Part shown: piece after piece, positions 26,459 to 35,100 of the stretch
Layout of the letters: every line of letters begins with the position of its first letter
Numbering within the stretch: the stretch's first letter is position 1
From: Roseivirga sp. UBA6052
GTDB lineage: Bacteria > Bacteroidota > Bacteroidia > Cytophagales > Cyclobacteriaceae
NCBI GenBank assembly: GCA_002427755.1
Contig: DIYO01000001.1
Location: 1-64,000 of the forward strand
Reading direction: 5' to 3'
DNA length: 64,000 bases
The notes under the pieces: generated by a model
Seen by the model: only the letters and a program-made list of their open reading frames with translations
Told to the model about the DNA's origin: nothing
Databases searched by the model: none
Made by a program: the position numbers and the translations under genes

Positions 26459-27931
26459 ATGCGGTCGCTTTTTTTTGCACAACAGCATTATAGACTTTTT
26501 CAAGCCTCAGTAATCTTGTTCTTTATAGTGATTTGGTATTTGGCCAATGATGGACTCGCATTCTGGGATGACTATACCTATCTGAAGTTCGCAAATGATG
26601 TAAATCAAGGCCGCTTTCAAATATCTACCAACCACTTTACAAGCCGATTGGGCATGATTTATCCGGTAGCCTGGCTTACCCAAGTTTTCGGAAATAGCGC
26701 ATATACAGCAGCTCTATATCCGCTTATATGTTCCTTAACACTACTCGCATTGGTGTTTTGGTATGGAAACAGATATGGGCACTGGATAGGGGTAATAGGA
26801 GCCTTAATGATCTTAGTAGATTATCATACACTCACCTTTACAACACACTTATTTCCGGAAATGCCTATGGTGCTTTGTGTTTTTGGGGCATTGCTTTGTT
26901 ATGATACTGTAAATAGAAGAGAAGGTGATTACAGATTATTAGGACTATTAATGAGTCTTTTACTACTAGCTGCCTTTCTGATTAAAACGTCAGTATTTAT
27001 TTGTGTTCCTTTCTTCTTGTTTCTTTTTGTGAATGATTTCCGAAGAGGAAGAAATAAGCCCTTTTGGATAATATCAGCCTTCCTTATCGTATTCTTTTTT
27101 CTTCTACATGGGTTGTGGTATCAAGAGACATTCGGAGACTTTTGGTTTCGTTTCAATAATATCTCAAACAATCATGAGGCTACAGTGAAGACCTTCTTTG
27201 ATAAGCCTAGTTCAGACCTTTTGAAAAGGTTGACCTATCTTCCTTTGCTTGGATTTACAAAAGGTGGATTCTTTATTCCTCTTCTGTTTGGTTTACCGGC
27301 TTTGCTGTCATTAAAGAGGAAGGATTGGTCACTTAATGATCCACAAAAGTTATGGGCTGTAGCAGCAGTTTTGATTATCACGTCTTGGTGGTTTATAAGT
27401 ACAAACTGGAAGTATTACAGTCCAATGCCAACTGATACTAGACATATCACTTTTGTGATACCTCTATTGATTATGGCTGGTGCTCATTGGTGGATTAAGA
27501 AAGATGTATTTGTAAAGCTTCTTCTGTCTCAACTGAAATGGGCTTTAGTGCTAGGTCTACTCTCCATACCTTTTTACAAGATTACTAAAGCGGGAGATCG
27601 TTCATTCAAACCACTCAGTGAGATTGTTGAAGATCAATTTGTCTCTAATGATGTTTCAGAGACAATAATCACAGATGGTTTGTTGAGTTATGGCCATCCG
27701 TATTTTTATGATTTCGATGAATCTGAAGATACCTATGTGTGGTGGGTCGAGATGGACTTTGAAAGCGTCAAAATAGGGGATTACCTTCTTGTTAATTCCG
27801 GAGTGCTGAATACTCGATATGAGGAGCCGGGCTATTTGCAACTTCTGAGAAACAGCGTGATGGCGAAGAATTTAGACTTAGTAGAGATAGAGAAGAAGGG
27901 TCGAGTGTCGCTTTATCGAATTTCCAAATAG
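26459..27931 (+). CDS. Multi-pass membrane glycosyltransferase (GT-C / GT39-like)
   Basis: 490 residues with about 9-11 membrane helices and a C-terminal soluble domain of about 120 residues. The first large loop carries an acidic FWDDYTYLKFA motif, the position where GT-C enzymes hold the catalytic Asp, and FPEMPMV follows. The family transfers sugars from polyprenyl-phosphate carriers to lipids or proteins on the periplasmic side. The acceptor is unknown. It is monocistronic and ends at a bidirectional hairpin. Confidence 0.8.
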   Translation: MRSLFFAQQHYRLFQASVILFFIVIWYLANDGLAFWDDYTYLKFANDVNQGRFQISTNHFTSRLGMIYPVAWLTQVFGNSAYTAALYPLICSLTLLALVFWYGNRYGHWIGVIGALMILVDYHTLTFTTHLFPEMPMVLCVFGALLCYDTVNRREGDYRLLGLLMSLLLLAAFLIKTSVFICVPFFLFLFVNDFRRGRNKPFWIISAFLIVFFFLLHGLWYQETFGDFWFRFNNISNNHEATVKTFFDKPSSDLLKRLTYLPLLGFTKGGFFIPLLFGLPALLSLKRKDWSLNDPQKLWAVAAVLIITSWWFISTNWKYYSPMPTDTRHITFVIPLLIMAGAHWWIKKDVFVKLLLSQLKWALVLGLLSIPFYKITKAGDRSFKPLSEIVEDQFVSNDVSETIITDGLLSYGHPYFYDFDESEDTYVWWVEMDFESVKIGDYLLVNSGVLNTRYEEPGYLQLLRNSVMAKNLDLVEIEKKGRVSLYRISK

Positions 27932-27948
27932 TTATTTTAGAGCATAAA

Positions 27949-27971
27949 AAAAGCCGCTTTAAGCGACTTTC
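27949..27971. terminator. Bidirectional terminator
   Basis: The near-palindrome AAGCCGC/GCGACTT (one mismatch) is flanked by A7 on the left and TTT on the right. It lies between the convergent glycosyltransferase and the 154-residue hypothetical gene, so it can serve both. Confidence 0.7.
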
Positions 27972-27988
27972 TGTTCTGTTATATAGAC

Positions 27989-28453
27989 TTAACCAATTTT
28001 TCTCAATTGTTCTTCACCAGCTTTCATAATAGCGTACTCACGCCATTCTTGATATTCAGTGTCATCCATAATTGAGTCAGCTGGACCTGCATTAGGAGGC
28101 ATAAATTTAAATTCTGAATTCCACCACTGCTGAGCGTACTCTCTTGCCTTGTCTTTATCAACTTCGAATTGATTTACTTGACCATCACCAACTAGCCAAG
28201 GTCTATCTTGAGAGCTATATTTTTGGAAAATCATGGTTCTCATTTTAGTACCCATTTCGTCATTTCTTTCAAAGTGAGCTTTAGAGTAAGCCAAAGTTTC
28301 TGGCTCTACCATTTTATTATCCCAAAATCGTTTTGATTTAATAATTTCTGCTGACGTGAGAAGGTAACCCTCACCGAATTCTAATAAAGAACCTTCTAAA
28401 TCGCACGAACGTGCAGGTTTCTTTTTCTTTTTACCTAGACCAAATAATCCCAT
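27989..28453 (-). CDS. Hypothetical protein with lysine-rich N-terminus
   Basis: 154 residues. The N-terminus MGLFGLGKKKKKPARSCD is a short Gly/Lys-rich tag. The rest is soluble, acidic and aromatic-rich (QQWWNSEFKFMPPNAGP, DTEYQEWREYAIMKAGEEQ). There is no signal peptide or known motif. Clean coding pattern, terminator and spacing support it as a real gene. Function not recognised. Confidence 0.75.
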   Translation of the reverse strand: MGLFGLGKKKKKPARSCDLEGSLLEFGEGYLLTSAEIIKSKRFWDNKMVEPETLAYSKAHFERNDEMGTKMRTMIFQKYSSQDRPWLVGDGQVNQFEVDKDKAREYAQQWWNSEFKFMPPNAGPADSIMDDTEYQEWREYAIMKAGEEQLRKIG

Positions 28454-28565
28454 GTTGTTTTAAGTATTTCGTTTTTAACCGCGTGTAATATGCAAATTAT
28501 AATGCACATTTTCGAACACTTTTGATTATACGTGTGTAAACGATTTCAGGATACGTTGATTCCCA

Positions 28566-28823
28566 TTAAGCGGTTTTTAGTCGTGCTATAAGGTCTATAT
28601 ACTTGTTCATAGCCTCTTCTTTTGCCATACCTTTAAGTTTTTCCCAAGCATTATATTTGGCCGCTGCTTTAAAATCAAAGCCCCCTGGTCTTTCTGTATT
28701 ATTATCACCTTCAGTTGCTTGTTTATATAAACTGTAGATAGAAAGTAGGTCTTCGTTAGAAGGTCTTTCTGTTAGGCTATTGGCCTCTTTTACAGCATTT
28801 TCGAATGATTCTTGAATTGTCAT
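28566..28823 (-). CDS. Acyl-CoA-binding protein
   Basis: 85 residues, the exact size of the four-helix ACBP family. Conserved features are SFENAVKEANSL, LLSIYSLYKQATEGDNN, the KYNAWEKLKG helix with the Trp and Lys that contact CoA, and EEAMNKYIDLIARL. It binds long-chain acyl-CoA esters in the cytoplasm. These proteins are mainly eukaryotic but occur in some bacteria including Bacteroidota. A 3-hydroxyacyl-CoA dehydrogenase lies 1.5 kb away. Confidence 0.9.
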   Translation of the reverse strand: MTIQESFENAVKEANSLTERPSNEDLLSIYSLYKQATEGDNNTERPGGFDFKAAAKYNAWEKLKGMAKEEAMNKYIDLIARLKTA

Positions 28824-28890
28824 AGGTGTTTTTAATTTAACTTGAGGCGAAATTAAACTTTTTGGTCACTCTTTGTGCTTAAGAAAACCT

Positions 28891-29532
28891 GTGAAGAAGC
28901 ATTTTTTTAAACTTCTAATTTTATTCACCCTGGTTGCCCTAAACCATGAAAGTGCGTTGTCTCAATATTGGACGCTATATCAGGCGGGCCCCATAGTTAA
29001 AGTGGCTAGCGCTCGTATGACTTCAGACAGTGATCAAGTCTTGGTTCCAGCTGATGGTGGAGAAATAGGCTATCAGTTTGGAGGGTTTTTTAGAATCAAT
29101 GTTGATCGTATTTATGTTCAAGCTGAAGCGCTTTATTCTAAAATTCAAACGCAACTAGTCTTTTTGAATTATGACGATATTCAGGGATTTAATCCCAGAG
29201 CAGAGTTTGAATTCAATACTCTTGAGATTCCGGTAGATATTGGCTATCGAATTGGTAACCTAAGACTGCATACCGGACCTTCCATTAGTACTTTAATTAG
29301 TGGAAACCGCTCTTTTCTAAATGAAATTGAAAATGTGACTTCAGAATATAATAGTAGTGGCCTGATGTGGCATTTAGGAATAGGGGGAGACTTTGATCGA
29401 TTTATAGTTGATGTGCGGTACGAGGCCGGTTTGAGCAAAACCGGAGAGAGTTTAAGCAATCTTTTAGGTAGAGATTTTGTGCCTCGCCAACGACTTTGGG
29501 TTGTTAGCGTAGGTCTGAATTTTTTGGAATGA
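28891..29532 (+). CDS. Outer-membrane beta-barrel protein
   Basis: 213 residues from a GTG at 28891, which gives a clean signal peptide (KKHFFKLLILFTLVALNHESALSQ); a TTG six codons earlier is the alternative. The mature part alternates amphipathic strands (GGFFRINVDRIYVQAEALYS, NTLEIPVDIGYRIGNLRLHTGPS, RLWVVSVGLNF), like PorT/OmpA-type small barrels. It is convergent with the next barrel gene with only 5 bases between stop codons. Ligand unknown. Confidence 0.75.
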   Translation: MKKHFFKLLILFTLVALNHESALSQYWTLYQAGPIVKVASARMTSDSDQVLVPADGGEIGYQFGGFFRINVDRIYVQAEALYSKIQTQLVFLNYDDIQGFNPRAEFEFNTLEIPVDIGYRIGNLRLHTGPSISTLISGNRSFLNEIENVTSEYNSSGLMWHLGIGGDFDRFIVDVRYEAGLSKTGESLSNLLGRDFVPRQRLWVVSVGLNFLE

Positions 29533-29537
29533 TTTAC

Positions 29538-30074
29538 CTAATGTAGCTCAAACCCAATACCAATACCGAATGAGAAGGTGTTATAAGCACCCATTCTATA
29601 GTCATAAGAGAAGATAGGTGAGAAGGTAAGTGTCTTGTTAATACAGGCGATATACTCAATGCCCATCCTGAATAGGTTATAGTCCTGAGCTTGTTCAAAC
29701 TCTATTCCAGGCCCGGCAAATAACACCGTATTTCGGTTGACTTTATATAACAAATCTAATGTCAAGACTAACGGGTATTCTCTTTCAATATCCATTCCTT
29801 CTTCTTCCTTGACTTCAAAAATGAGCAGCTCCAAATCATTGTGAAGACCAAGCCCAATTCTGGATTTAAAGTAGTAGTCAATATCAAAGCCAATAGACGG
29901 AAGAACCAGCGTCTCTTTTCCCGTTATGGTTGATTGAGGAATGTAGGTGTGCATAGTGGCTATCGTTAAGTGTAGCCCATGTCTCTGTGTTTTTGGATAT
30001 TCTTCTAGATGATGATCTTGAGCAAATAGCTCGGGGGTCATTATTGCTAGAACGAGGATGATTAACTGTTTCAT
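29538..30074 (-). CDS. Putative outer-membrane beta-barrel protein
   Basis: 178 residues from the ATG at 30074 (MKQLIILVLAIMTPELFAQ, a signal peptide). A further 10 codons are open upstream. Strand-like segments include LPSIGFDIDYYFKSRIGLGLHNDLELLIF and NTFSFGIGIGFELH. A His-rich start after cleavage (DHHLEEYP, QRHGLHL) could bind metal. No family is recognised. It faces another barrel gene tail to tail. Confidence 0.65.
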   Translation of the reverse strand: MKQLIILVLAIMTPELFAQDHHLEEYPKTQRHGLHLTIATMHTYIPQSTITGKETLVLPSIGFDIDYYFKSRIGLGLHNDLELLIFEVKEEEGMDIEREYPLVLTLDLLYKVNRNTVLFAGPGIEFEQAQDYNLFRMGIEYIACINKTLTFSPIFSYDYRMGAYNTFSFGIGIGFELH

Positions 30075-30197
30075 AGCGCAATAATTTGTATGCAATTTCC
30101 ACACATTGCACCAACACTTGTATGATCTAAATCATCTGATTTTCAGGTCAATCGATTGCTATGATAGAAAAATGAATTTTAAGTGCTATAAATAAAA

Positions 30198-30219
30198 AAA
30201 GCCACCATGTAGTGGCTTT
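30198..30219 (-). terminator. Terminator after 3-hydroxyacyl-CoA dehydrogenase gene
   Basis: The 8-bp stem AAAGCCAC/GTGGCTTT has a 6-base loop, and on the minus strand it is followed by T7. The stretch 30240-30272 between it and the stop holds a CCGATGGCTATCG...GAATGACG motif that looks like a degraded REP-type repeat. Confidence 0.75.
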
Positions 30220-30277
30220 CTTTATTTTTTTGACTCTGAAATTTCCGATGGCTATCGCTCCAGAATGACGAATAAGT

Positions 30278-31168
30278 CTACTTTGCAAACTGAGGCGATA
30301 CAATTAGATCCTTCGTTCCATGTGTCCAACTGTAAAACCCTTCACCTGATTTAACGCCTAAATAACCTGCAGTCACCATATTTACTAATAATGGACAAGG
30401 AGCGTATTTAGGGTTACCAAAGCCTTCATATAAGACATTCATAATACTTAAACATACATCTAAGCCAATAAAGTCCGCTAATTGAAGAGGCCCCATAGGA
30501 TGTGCCATACCTAGTTTCATTACAGTATCTATTTCTTCAACTCCAGCCACTCCTTCAAACAATGAAATAATTGCTTCATTGATCATTGGCATTAAGATTC
30601 TATTCGAGATAAATCCTGGATAGTCATTCACCTCAACAGGAACCTCACCTAATTTTTTAGAAGTCTCCATAATGAGATCAGTCACTTCTTGAGAAGTAGC
30701 ATAGCCTCTGATTACCTCTACCAATTTCATAACCGGTACAGGATTCATAAAGTGCATGCCGATCACTTTATCTGCTCTTTTTGTAGCAGCTCCAATTTTC
30801 GTTATTGGAATAGAAGAGGTATTTGATGAAAGAATACATTCAGGTTTGGTAAATGCATCTAGATCGGCAAAAATTTTAAGTTTGATGTCTACATTTTCAG
30901 TGGCCGCTTCAACTACCAAATCAACAGTCTTTACACCTTCCTCCATATTGGTGTAAGTACTGATGTTGTTGAGTGTAGCATTTTTTGTTGCCTCATCAAT
31001 TTTTTCCTTAGCCAACATGCGGTCTAAGTTCTTCTCAATAGTCTTTAAGGCCTTTGCTAAGGCATCTTCAGAAATATCAACCAGATTTACTTTGAAACCA
31101 CTTTGGGCAAAGACATGTGCAATGCCATTTCCCATTGTTCCAGATCCGATTACTGCTATATGATCCAT
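30278..31168 (-). CDS. hbd: 3-hydroxybutyryl-CoA (3-hydroxyacyl-CoA) dehydrogenase
   Basis: 296 residues. The NAD-binding IAVIGSGTMGNGIAHVFA starts at residue 4, VVEAATENVDIK and LSSNTSSIPITKI follow, the catalytic His lies in GMHFMNPVPVMKLVE, and the C-terminal dimerisation domain has NDYPGFISNRILMPMINEA. It is the short-chain single-domain form, as in Hbd/PaaH. It oxidises 3-hydroxyacyl-CoA in beta-oxidation or reduces acetoacetyl-CoA. Its own terminator marks the end of the unit. Confidence 0.93.
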   Translation of the reverse strand: MDHIAVIGSGTMGNGIAHVFAQSGFKVNLVDISEDALAKALKTIEKNLDRMLAKEKIDEATKNATLNNISTYTNMEEGVKTVDLVVEAATENVDIKLKIFADLDAFTKPECILSSNTSSIPITKIGAATKRADKVIGMHFMNPVPVMKLVEVIRGYATSQEVTDLIMETSKKLGEVPVEVNDYPGFISNRILMPMINEAIISLFEGVAGVEEIDTVMKLGMAHPMGPLQLADFIGLDVCLSIMNVLYEGFGNPKYAPCPLLVNMVTAGYLGVKSGEGFYSWTHGTKDLIVSPQFAK

Positions 31169-31276
31169 AGGTATTTAGTTTACTTTTTCCGGCTGCAAAG
31201 ATAAGCAGAGAAGCCTGCCTACCAAAGCTGAGATCTATCTTAGGAATAAGCATTTAGAATTGTTGCATGAAGTCCT

Positions 31277-31777
31277 TCAGTAAGCATATTGGTCCCATAC
31301 CAAAACAAATAGATTGTTCATGGCATGTATGATGAAGACTGACCAGAATGCCACCATGAGGTATTTCCAATTCCGGAAAAACACATAGCTCCATGCATAA
31401 ATGAATCCCATAGGCAACATTACAATTTGGTAGATCATATTGTATGAATGTGCAAGGGCAAAAAGTATGGTAGCAAGGCCAATGGCCATTTGATTTTTAT
31501 AGGCCCATTTCCTCATAACTGCCAATAGAATTTCAATGAGAATGAGTTGAAAGATGAGGGTCTCTATAAACGGGCCGAAGAAGACTGTAAGCATTACCTC
31601 TTTCATAAGTCCCATTTCTTCAAGAGATTCAATATAGGTCGAACTAGGATCAATGGAAGTCGCAATTTCGGACAGAATAATATTCAACGTAAATTTTACT
31701 AAGATGAGGACAAGCACCAATTGATAGACTTTCCAAGACCTCAGTTTTTGTTCCAATCGATTGAATCTGTTAGGCAT
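31277..31777 (-). CDS. CPBP-family (CAAX-like) intramembrane protease, degenerate first motif
   Basis: 166 residues with about 4-5 membrane helices. CPBP motifs can be traced: FGPFIETLIFQ at the position of EExxxR, FALAHSYN for the FxxxH motif, and IIHAMNNL for the HxxxN/D motif. The first keeps one Glu but has Thr for the second Glu and Gln for the Arg. The family cleaves within membranes or processes prenylated or bacteriocin-type peptides. The altered motif leaves activity uncertain; similar ETLIFQ variants may be a clade feature. Confidence 0.75.
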   Translation of the reverse strand: MPNRFNRLEQKLRSWKVYQLVLVLILVKFTLNIILSEIATSIDPSSTYIESLEEMGLMKEVMLTVFFGPFIETLIFQLILIEILLAVMRKWAYKNQMAIGLATILFALAHSYNMIYQIVMLPMGFIYAWSYVFFRNWKYLMVAFWSVFIIHAMNNLFVLVWDQYAY

Positions 31778-31790
31778 TGCCTTAAGATAT

Positions 31791-31798
31791 TAGTTTTG
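31791..31798 (+). promoter_or_regulatory. TAnnTTTG -7 element before cutC
   Basis: TAGTTTTG lies 41 bases before the cutC ATG, a usual distance. A TTG upstream is too close (11 bases) to be a standard -33 element. Confidence 0.35.
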
Positions 31799-31839
31799 TC
31801 ATAAGAATCTTGTAAATCGCAACTGCAACGTTCAAAGAC

Positions 31840-32517
31840 ATGAAACTAGAAATCTGTGCAAACTCAGTTGAGTCTGCCTTAAATGCTCAAAATGGAGGTG
31901 CAGATCGTATCGAACTCTGCACAGAGCTTTCTGTGGGAGGTGTAACGCCCAGTTTTGGTACCATAAGTCTAGTTAAGGATCTGCTGGAAATTCCTGTCTA
32001 TGTACTCATACGACCAAGAGGAGGTGATTTCGTCTATAGCCAATTGGAAATTGAGGTTATGAAGGAAGACATACTTAAATGTGCAGAACTTGGTTGTGAA
32101 GGTGTAGTCTTTGGTTGTTTGAATACTGATAGAACCATAAATCCTGATCTTACTTATACCCTTATGGAAAGCGCTGGTTTTATGGATATTACTTTTCATC
32201 GTGCATTTGATGAAGTGCCGAACCATTTTGAGGCATTAGATACCTTAAGAGATTTAGGTATTCAAAGGGTTTTAACTTCAGGAGGTCAAAGTAACGCTCT
32301 AATTGGAATAGAGCTTCTAGGAGAGTTAGTAGAAGAGGCAGATGAAGAAGTGATAATTATGCCTGGAGGTGGTATTAGACCAGATAATCTTCTGGACTTA
32401 CTCAATACCGGAGCGCAAGAGTATCATTGTTCTGCGATTGCCAAAGGCAATCAAACTTCAGACATAGATGCAATCAAAAAAATGAGGGCTATTCTTTCAG
32501 CAGAAGGTCTAAAATAA
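31840..32517 (+). CDS. cutC: CutC family protein
   Basis: 225 residues, TIM-barrel CutC family. Signatures: LEICANSVESALNAQNGGADRIELC, GGVTPSFG, IRPRGGDFVYS, FHRAFDEV, LTSGGQ and MPGGGIRPDN. CutC was named for copper homeostasis, but its biochemical role is not settled. Cytoplasmic. The last 29 bases overlap the convergent endonuclease/phosphatase-family gene. Confidence 0.93.
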   Translation: MKLEICANSVESALNAQNGGADRIELCTELSVGGVTPSFGTISLVKDLLEIPVYVLIRPRGGDFVYSQLEIEVMKEDILKCAELGCEGVVFGCLNTDRTINPDLTYTLMESAGFMDITFHRAFDEVPNHFEALDTLRDLGIQRVLTSGGQSNALIGIELLGELVEEADEEVIIMPGGGIRPDNLLDLLNTGAQEYHCSAIAKGNQTSDIDAIKKMRAILSAEGLK

Positions 32518-33574
32518 TAGGCAGGTGATCGCTAAACCCTCCAACGTACTTAGGGCCTTGATAAGTTCTGAACGGCCTTTTGGCTCCTGTTGCCCCTTCA
32601 ATTATTAAGAAATCTAAATCTCCAATCATTGGGGTCTTTTGATAAATAAACGTTCTTGACCTTGAGTCCATTAGATTTCCAGTCACTACAAATTGATCAA
32701 TTATGCTCCATTCATTTTGAAAGCTATGCGTACCCGTGAGATACCTTATAGGATACATGAGATTGTAAAGATCCTTGTTCGTTCGAATCTCTTCAACTTC
32801 TTTAGTTATTCTCAATGCGTTTGTCATCGATTCTGCTTCAGGTTCATCATTGAAATCTCCTGTAATGAGAATATTCGCGTTTGGAGAGAAGGCGAGAACA
32901 GAATCTATTTTTTTTCTGAGAAACTTCCCTGCGTAGTTTCTTTTAGGCAGTGTCTCAAACTCTCCGCCAAACTTAGAGGGCCAATGATTGACGAAATAAT
33001 GTAATGTATCTGTGTTGGGTAATTTTCCTATGACATGCAGAATGTCTCTTGTTCTGCTTGATGTATCAAACGGAAATTTTAAAGTGTAATACTCATAATT
33101 TATCAATTCGAATTTATCTGGTCGGTATATCGCAGCAACATCTATTCCTCTACGATCTTTCGAATCTTGGTGGATGATTTCATAGCCTATGGCTTTGAGT
33201 GCTGTAAATTGAGTAAGGGTGGTGAGCACGTAACGGTTTTCAATTTCACATAAGCCTATCAATTCTGGAGCTTCCCAGCCGCCTAATGCGATAAGTACTT
33301 TGGCTAATTTATTCTGTTTGTCCTGATATCTTTTCTTGGTCCAAAATCTGCCCGTATTTGGTAGAAACTCCTCATCTATGGTAGTTGAATCATCAAAGTA
33401 GTCAAAGAGGTTTTCAACATTATAGAATACTACTCTGAATCTATTATCCTCTCGTTTTTCAAGGTTTAGGTTTTCACTAGCTAGAAAAGGCTTTTTCTTT
33501 TGGCCTAATGCGGGAGTAGCATTGATCAATAGAAATATTAAAAGGTATAATATCTGTCTGTGTGTGTGGATCAT
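32489..33574 (-). CDS. Endonuclease/exonuclease/phosphatase family protein
   Basis: 361 residues with a signal peptide (HRQILYLLIFLLINATPALGQ), so exported. EEP motifs: VVFYNVENLFD, IGLCEIENR with the metal-binding Glu, RRGIDVAAIY, FVNHWPSKFGG, TGDFNDEPE and the C-terminal SDHLPIILD with catalytic Asp-His. The family is Mg-dependent and cleaves DNA, phospholipids or phosphate esters; in marine Bacteroidota such exported forms may scavenge phosphate from DNA (inference). It overlaps cutC tail to tail by 29 bases. Confidence 0.9.
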   Translation of the reverse strand: MIHTHRQILYLLIFLLINATPALGQKKKPFLASENLNLEKREDNRFRVVFYNVENLFDYFDDSTTIDEEFLPNTGRFWTKKRYQDKQNKLAKVLIALGGWEAPELIGLCEIENRYVLTTLTQFTALKAIGYEIIHQDSKDRRGIDVAAIYRPDKFELINYEYYTLKFPFDTSSRTRDILHVIGKLPNTDTLHYFVNHWPSKFGGEFETLPKRNYAGKFLRKKIDSVLAFSPNANILITGDFNDEPEAESMTNALRITKEVEEIRTNKDLYNLMYPIRYLTGTHSFQNEWSIIDQFVVTGNLMDSRSRTFIYQKTPMIGDLDFLIIEGATGAKRPFRTYQGPKYVGGFSDHLPIILDLLLKE

Positions 33575-33585
33575 TTAATAAGGTC

Positions 33586-33593
33586 TACCTTTG
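33586..33593 (+). promoter_or_regulatory. TAnnTTTG -7 element before the S1-domain gene
   Basis: TACCTTTG lies 41 bases before the preferred ATG at 33627. The same box partly overlaps the TTG that would be the longer start, which argues against that start. Confidence 0.45.
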
Positions 33594-33626
33594 CGCCAAG
33601 AAATTACACAGAGTAAAACAGAATAC

Positions 33627-34457
33627 ATGATTGAAATCGGTAAAATTCAGGAATTAGAGATTGGGAGAACCGTTGAATTCGGCTGCTACTTAACGGATGG
33701 CGAAGGCGAAGTGCTGATTCCGGCCAAATACGTTCCTGATAATAAAGAAGTAGGCGATAAACTAGATGTATTTGTTTATACCGACCATAAAAGCAGACCT
33801 ATTGCCGTAACCATAATGCCTATTGGCCAATTAGATGATATTGTTGGGCTTGAAGTAAAAGCAGTAACAGACTTTGGTGCTTTTTTAGACAATGGATTAG
33901 AAAAAGACCTTTTTGTACCGAATAAGGAGATGGCAGCGCAAATGAAGGAGGGAGGCTCTTATGCCGTTAAAATGGTGATGGACCATAAGACCAATCGTAT
34001 GATAGGATCAAGTAAGATTGCTGCATTCTTAAGGAAAGATGTGGAAGGCTTAGCTGAAGGCGATGAAGTAAGGATTGTAGTTTGGCAGCAGACAGACCTA
34101 GGATATAAGGTTATAATCAACTCTGAATACCAAGGACTGATTTACAATAATGAAATCTTTGAAAGGATAAGACTTGGCGAAAATAGAAAGGGTTTTATCA
34201 AGAAGGTTAGAGAGGATGGAAAGGTAGATGTTGCACTCCAAAAACAAGGATATGAGGCAGTATCGGATATGTCGAGTATCATCATGAGAAAGTTGAGTGA
34301 GGCAGGAGGCGTTCTCGAAATGGGAGATAAAAGTTCACCTGAAGACATTAAAGAAGTCTTCGGTATGAGTAAGAAGAACTTTAAGAAAATCTTGGGTGGT
34401 CTTTATAAAGCAGGACAAATCGAAATCTTCGATTATCAGATAAAACAGAAGGGCTAA
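33627..34457 (+). CDS. S1-domain RNA-binding protein (CvfB-like)
   Basis: 276 residues from the ATG at 33627 (MIEIGKIQELEIGRTVEFG); a TTG 12 codons up overlaps the promoter box. It has tandem S1-like domains (GEGEVLIPAKYVP; VKAVTDFGAFLDNGLEKDLFVP) and a C-terminal winged-helix (SPEDIKEVFGMSKKNFKKILGGLYKAGQIEI), the CvfB/YitL arrangement. CvfB influences virulence gene expression in staphylococci; in this phylum its role is unknown. Cytoplasmic RNA binding is likely. Confidence 0.88.
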   Translation: MIEIGKIQELEIGRTVEFGCYLTDGEGEVLIPAKYVPDNKEVGDKLDVFVYTDHKSRPIAVTIMPIGQLDDIVGLEVKAVTDFGAFLDNGLEKDLFVPNKEMAAQMKEGGSYAVKMVMDHKTNRMIGSSKIAAFLRKDVEGLAEGDEVRIVVWQQTDLGYKVIINSEYQGLIYNNEIFERIRLGENRKGFIKKVREDGKVDVALQKQGYEAVSDMSSIIMRKLSEAGGVLEMGDKSSPEDIKEVFGMSKKNFKKILGGLYKAGQIEIFDYQIKQKG

Positions 34458-34464
34458 AAAAGCG

Positions 34465-34494
34465 GAAGGTCGGCCTGAGGAGGAGCCAACCTTC
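34465..34494 (+). terminator. Hairpin after the S1-domain gene
   Basis: The stem GAAGGT-C-GGC / GCC-A-ACCTTC (nine pairs, one mismatch) lies 8 bases after the stop. No clear T run follows. The rest of the convergent gap up to 34737 is AT-rich and shows nothing else. Confidence 0.5.
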
Positions 34495-34737
34495 ACCTAA
34501 ACTACCTATAAAACTAAAACTAACCTAAGCTAATTTTAATCTTTACTGACTCATCGATTTAAACTGATAAAACGATTGCACGCAAGTCAATAAACATCAG
34601 CTTGTTGTCTGATAGGCATAAGTTATACAAAAATTTGAATAAGAGGAATATAATTTTTTAAAAAAGTTGAAAAACCAAATAAAATTAAGCAACCAATTTA
34701 ATTAGTAGGAGAATCTACTAAATCGTTAGTTTGCTAT

Positions 34738-35100
34738 TTACTTGATATTCACTTCGTTAGCAATTCCAAGAGAAGTAAATCTGATCTCTAAATATCTAGG
34801 CTCTTCCTGAGCGTTTTCACAGTCTCCTGCAGGATCTATATAATAGACATAGTAATTCATACTGCGCTTGTAGAGTTCTTGTTCTTCTGGTTGTCCCAAT
34901 TCGGCAATTACCGTCTTCTGATAAAGTCCTAGTAATTTTCTTTTTACCTCCTGAACCTCATCTATCATTTTAGCTCTCTCGCCTTTACATCCCTTAATAT
35001 CTTCTTTCCATTTCTTGGTATCAAAAGAACCGAGTTCAGCCTTAGGTGTACAACAGAAAACACTTAGAGATAGAAAAACTAACAGATAAAGTCGTTTCAT
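34738..35100 (-). CDS. Hypothetical lipoprotein
   Basis: 120 residues with a lipoprotein signal (MKRLYLLVFLSLSVFCC, lipobox at Cys16 or Cys17). The mature part is charged, with KKWKEDIKGCKGERAKMIDEV, a helical stretch, then YYVYYIDPAGDC and YLEIRFTSLGI. No family is recognised. Its start overlaps the stop of the fatty acid hydroxylase by 4 bases, so the pair is coupled and the lipoprotein may act with the membrane enzyme. Confidence 0.75.
   Translation of the reverse strand: MKRLYLLVFLSLSVFCCTPKAELGSFDTKKWKEDIKGCKGERAKMIDEVQEVKRKLLGLYQKTVIAELGQPEEQELYKRSMNYYVYYIDPAGDCENAQEEPRYLEIRFTSLGIANEVNIK

Noticed and set aside
29884..30117. Alternative 77-residue frame inside the minus-strand barrel gene
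   Set aside because: It overlaps a longer frame with a signal peptide and beta-barrel pattern, and shows no domain of its own.
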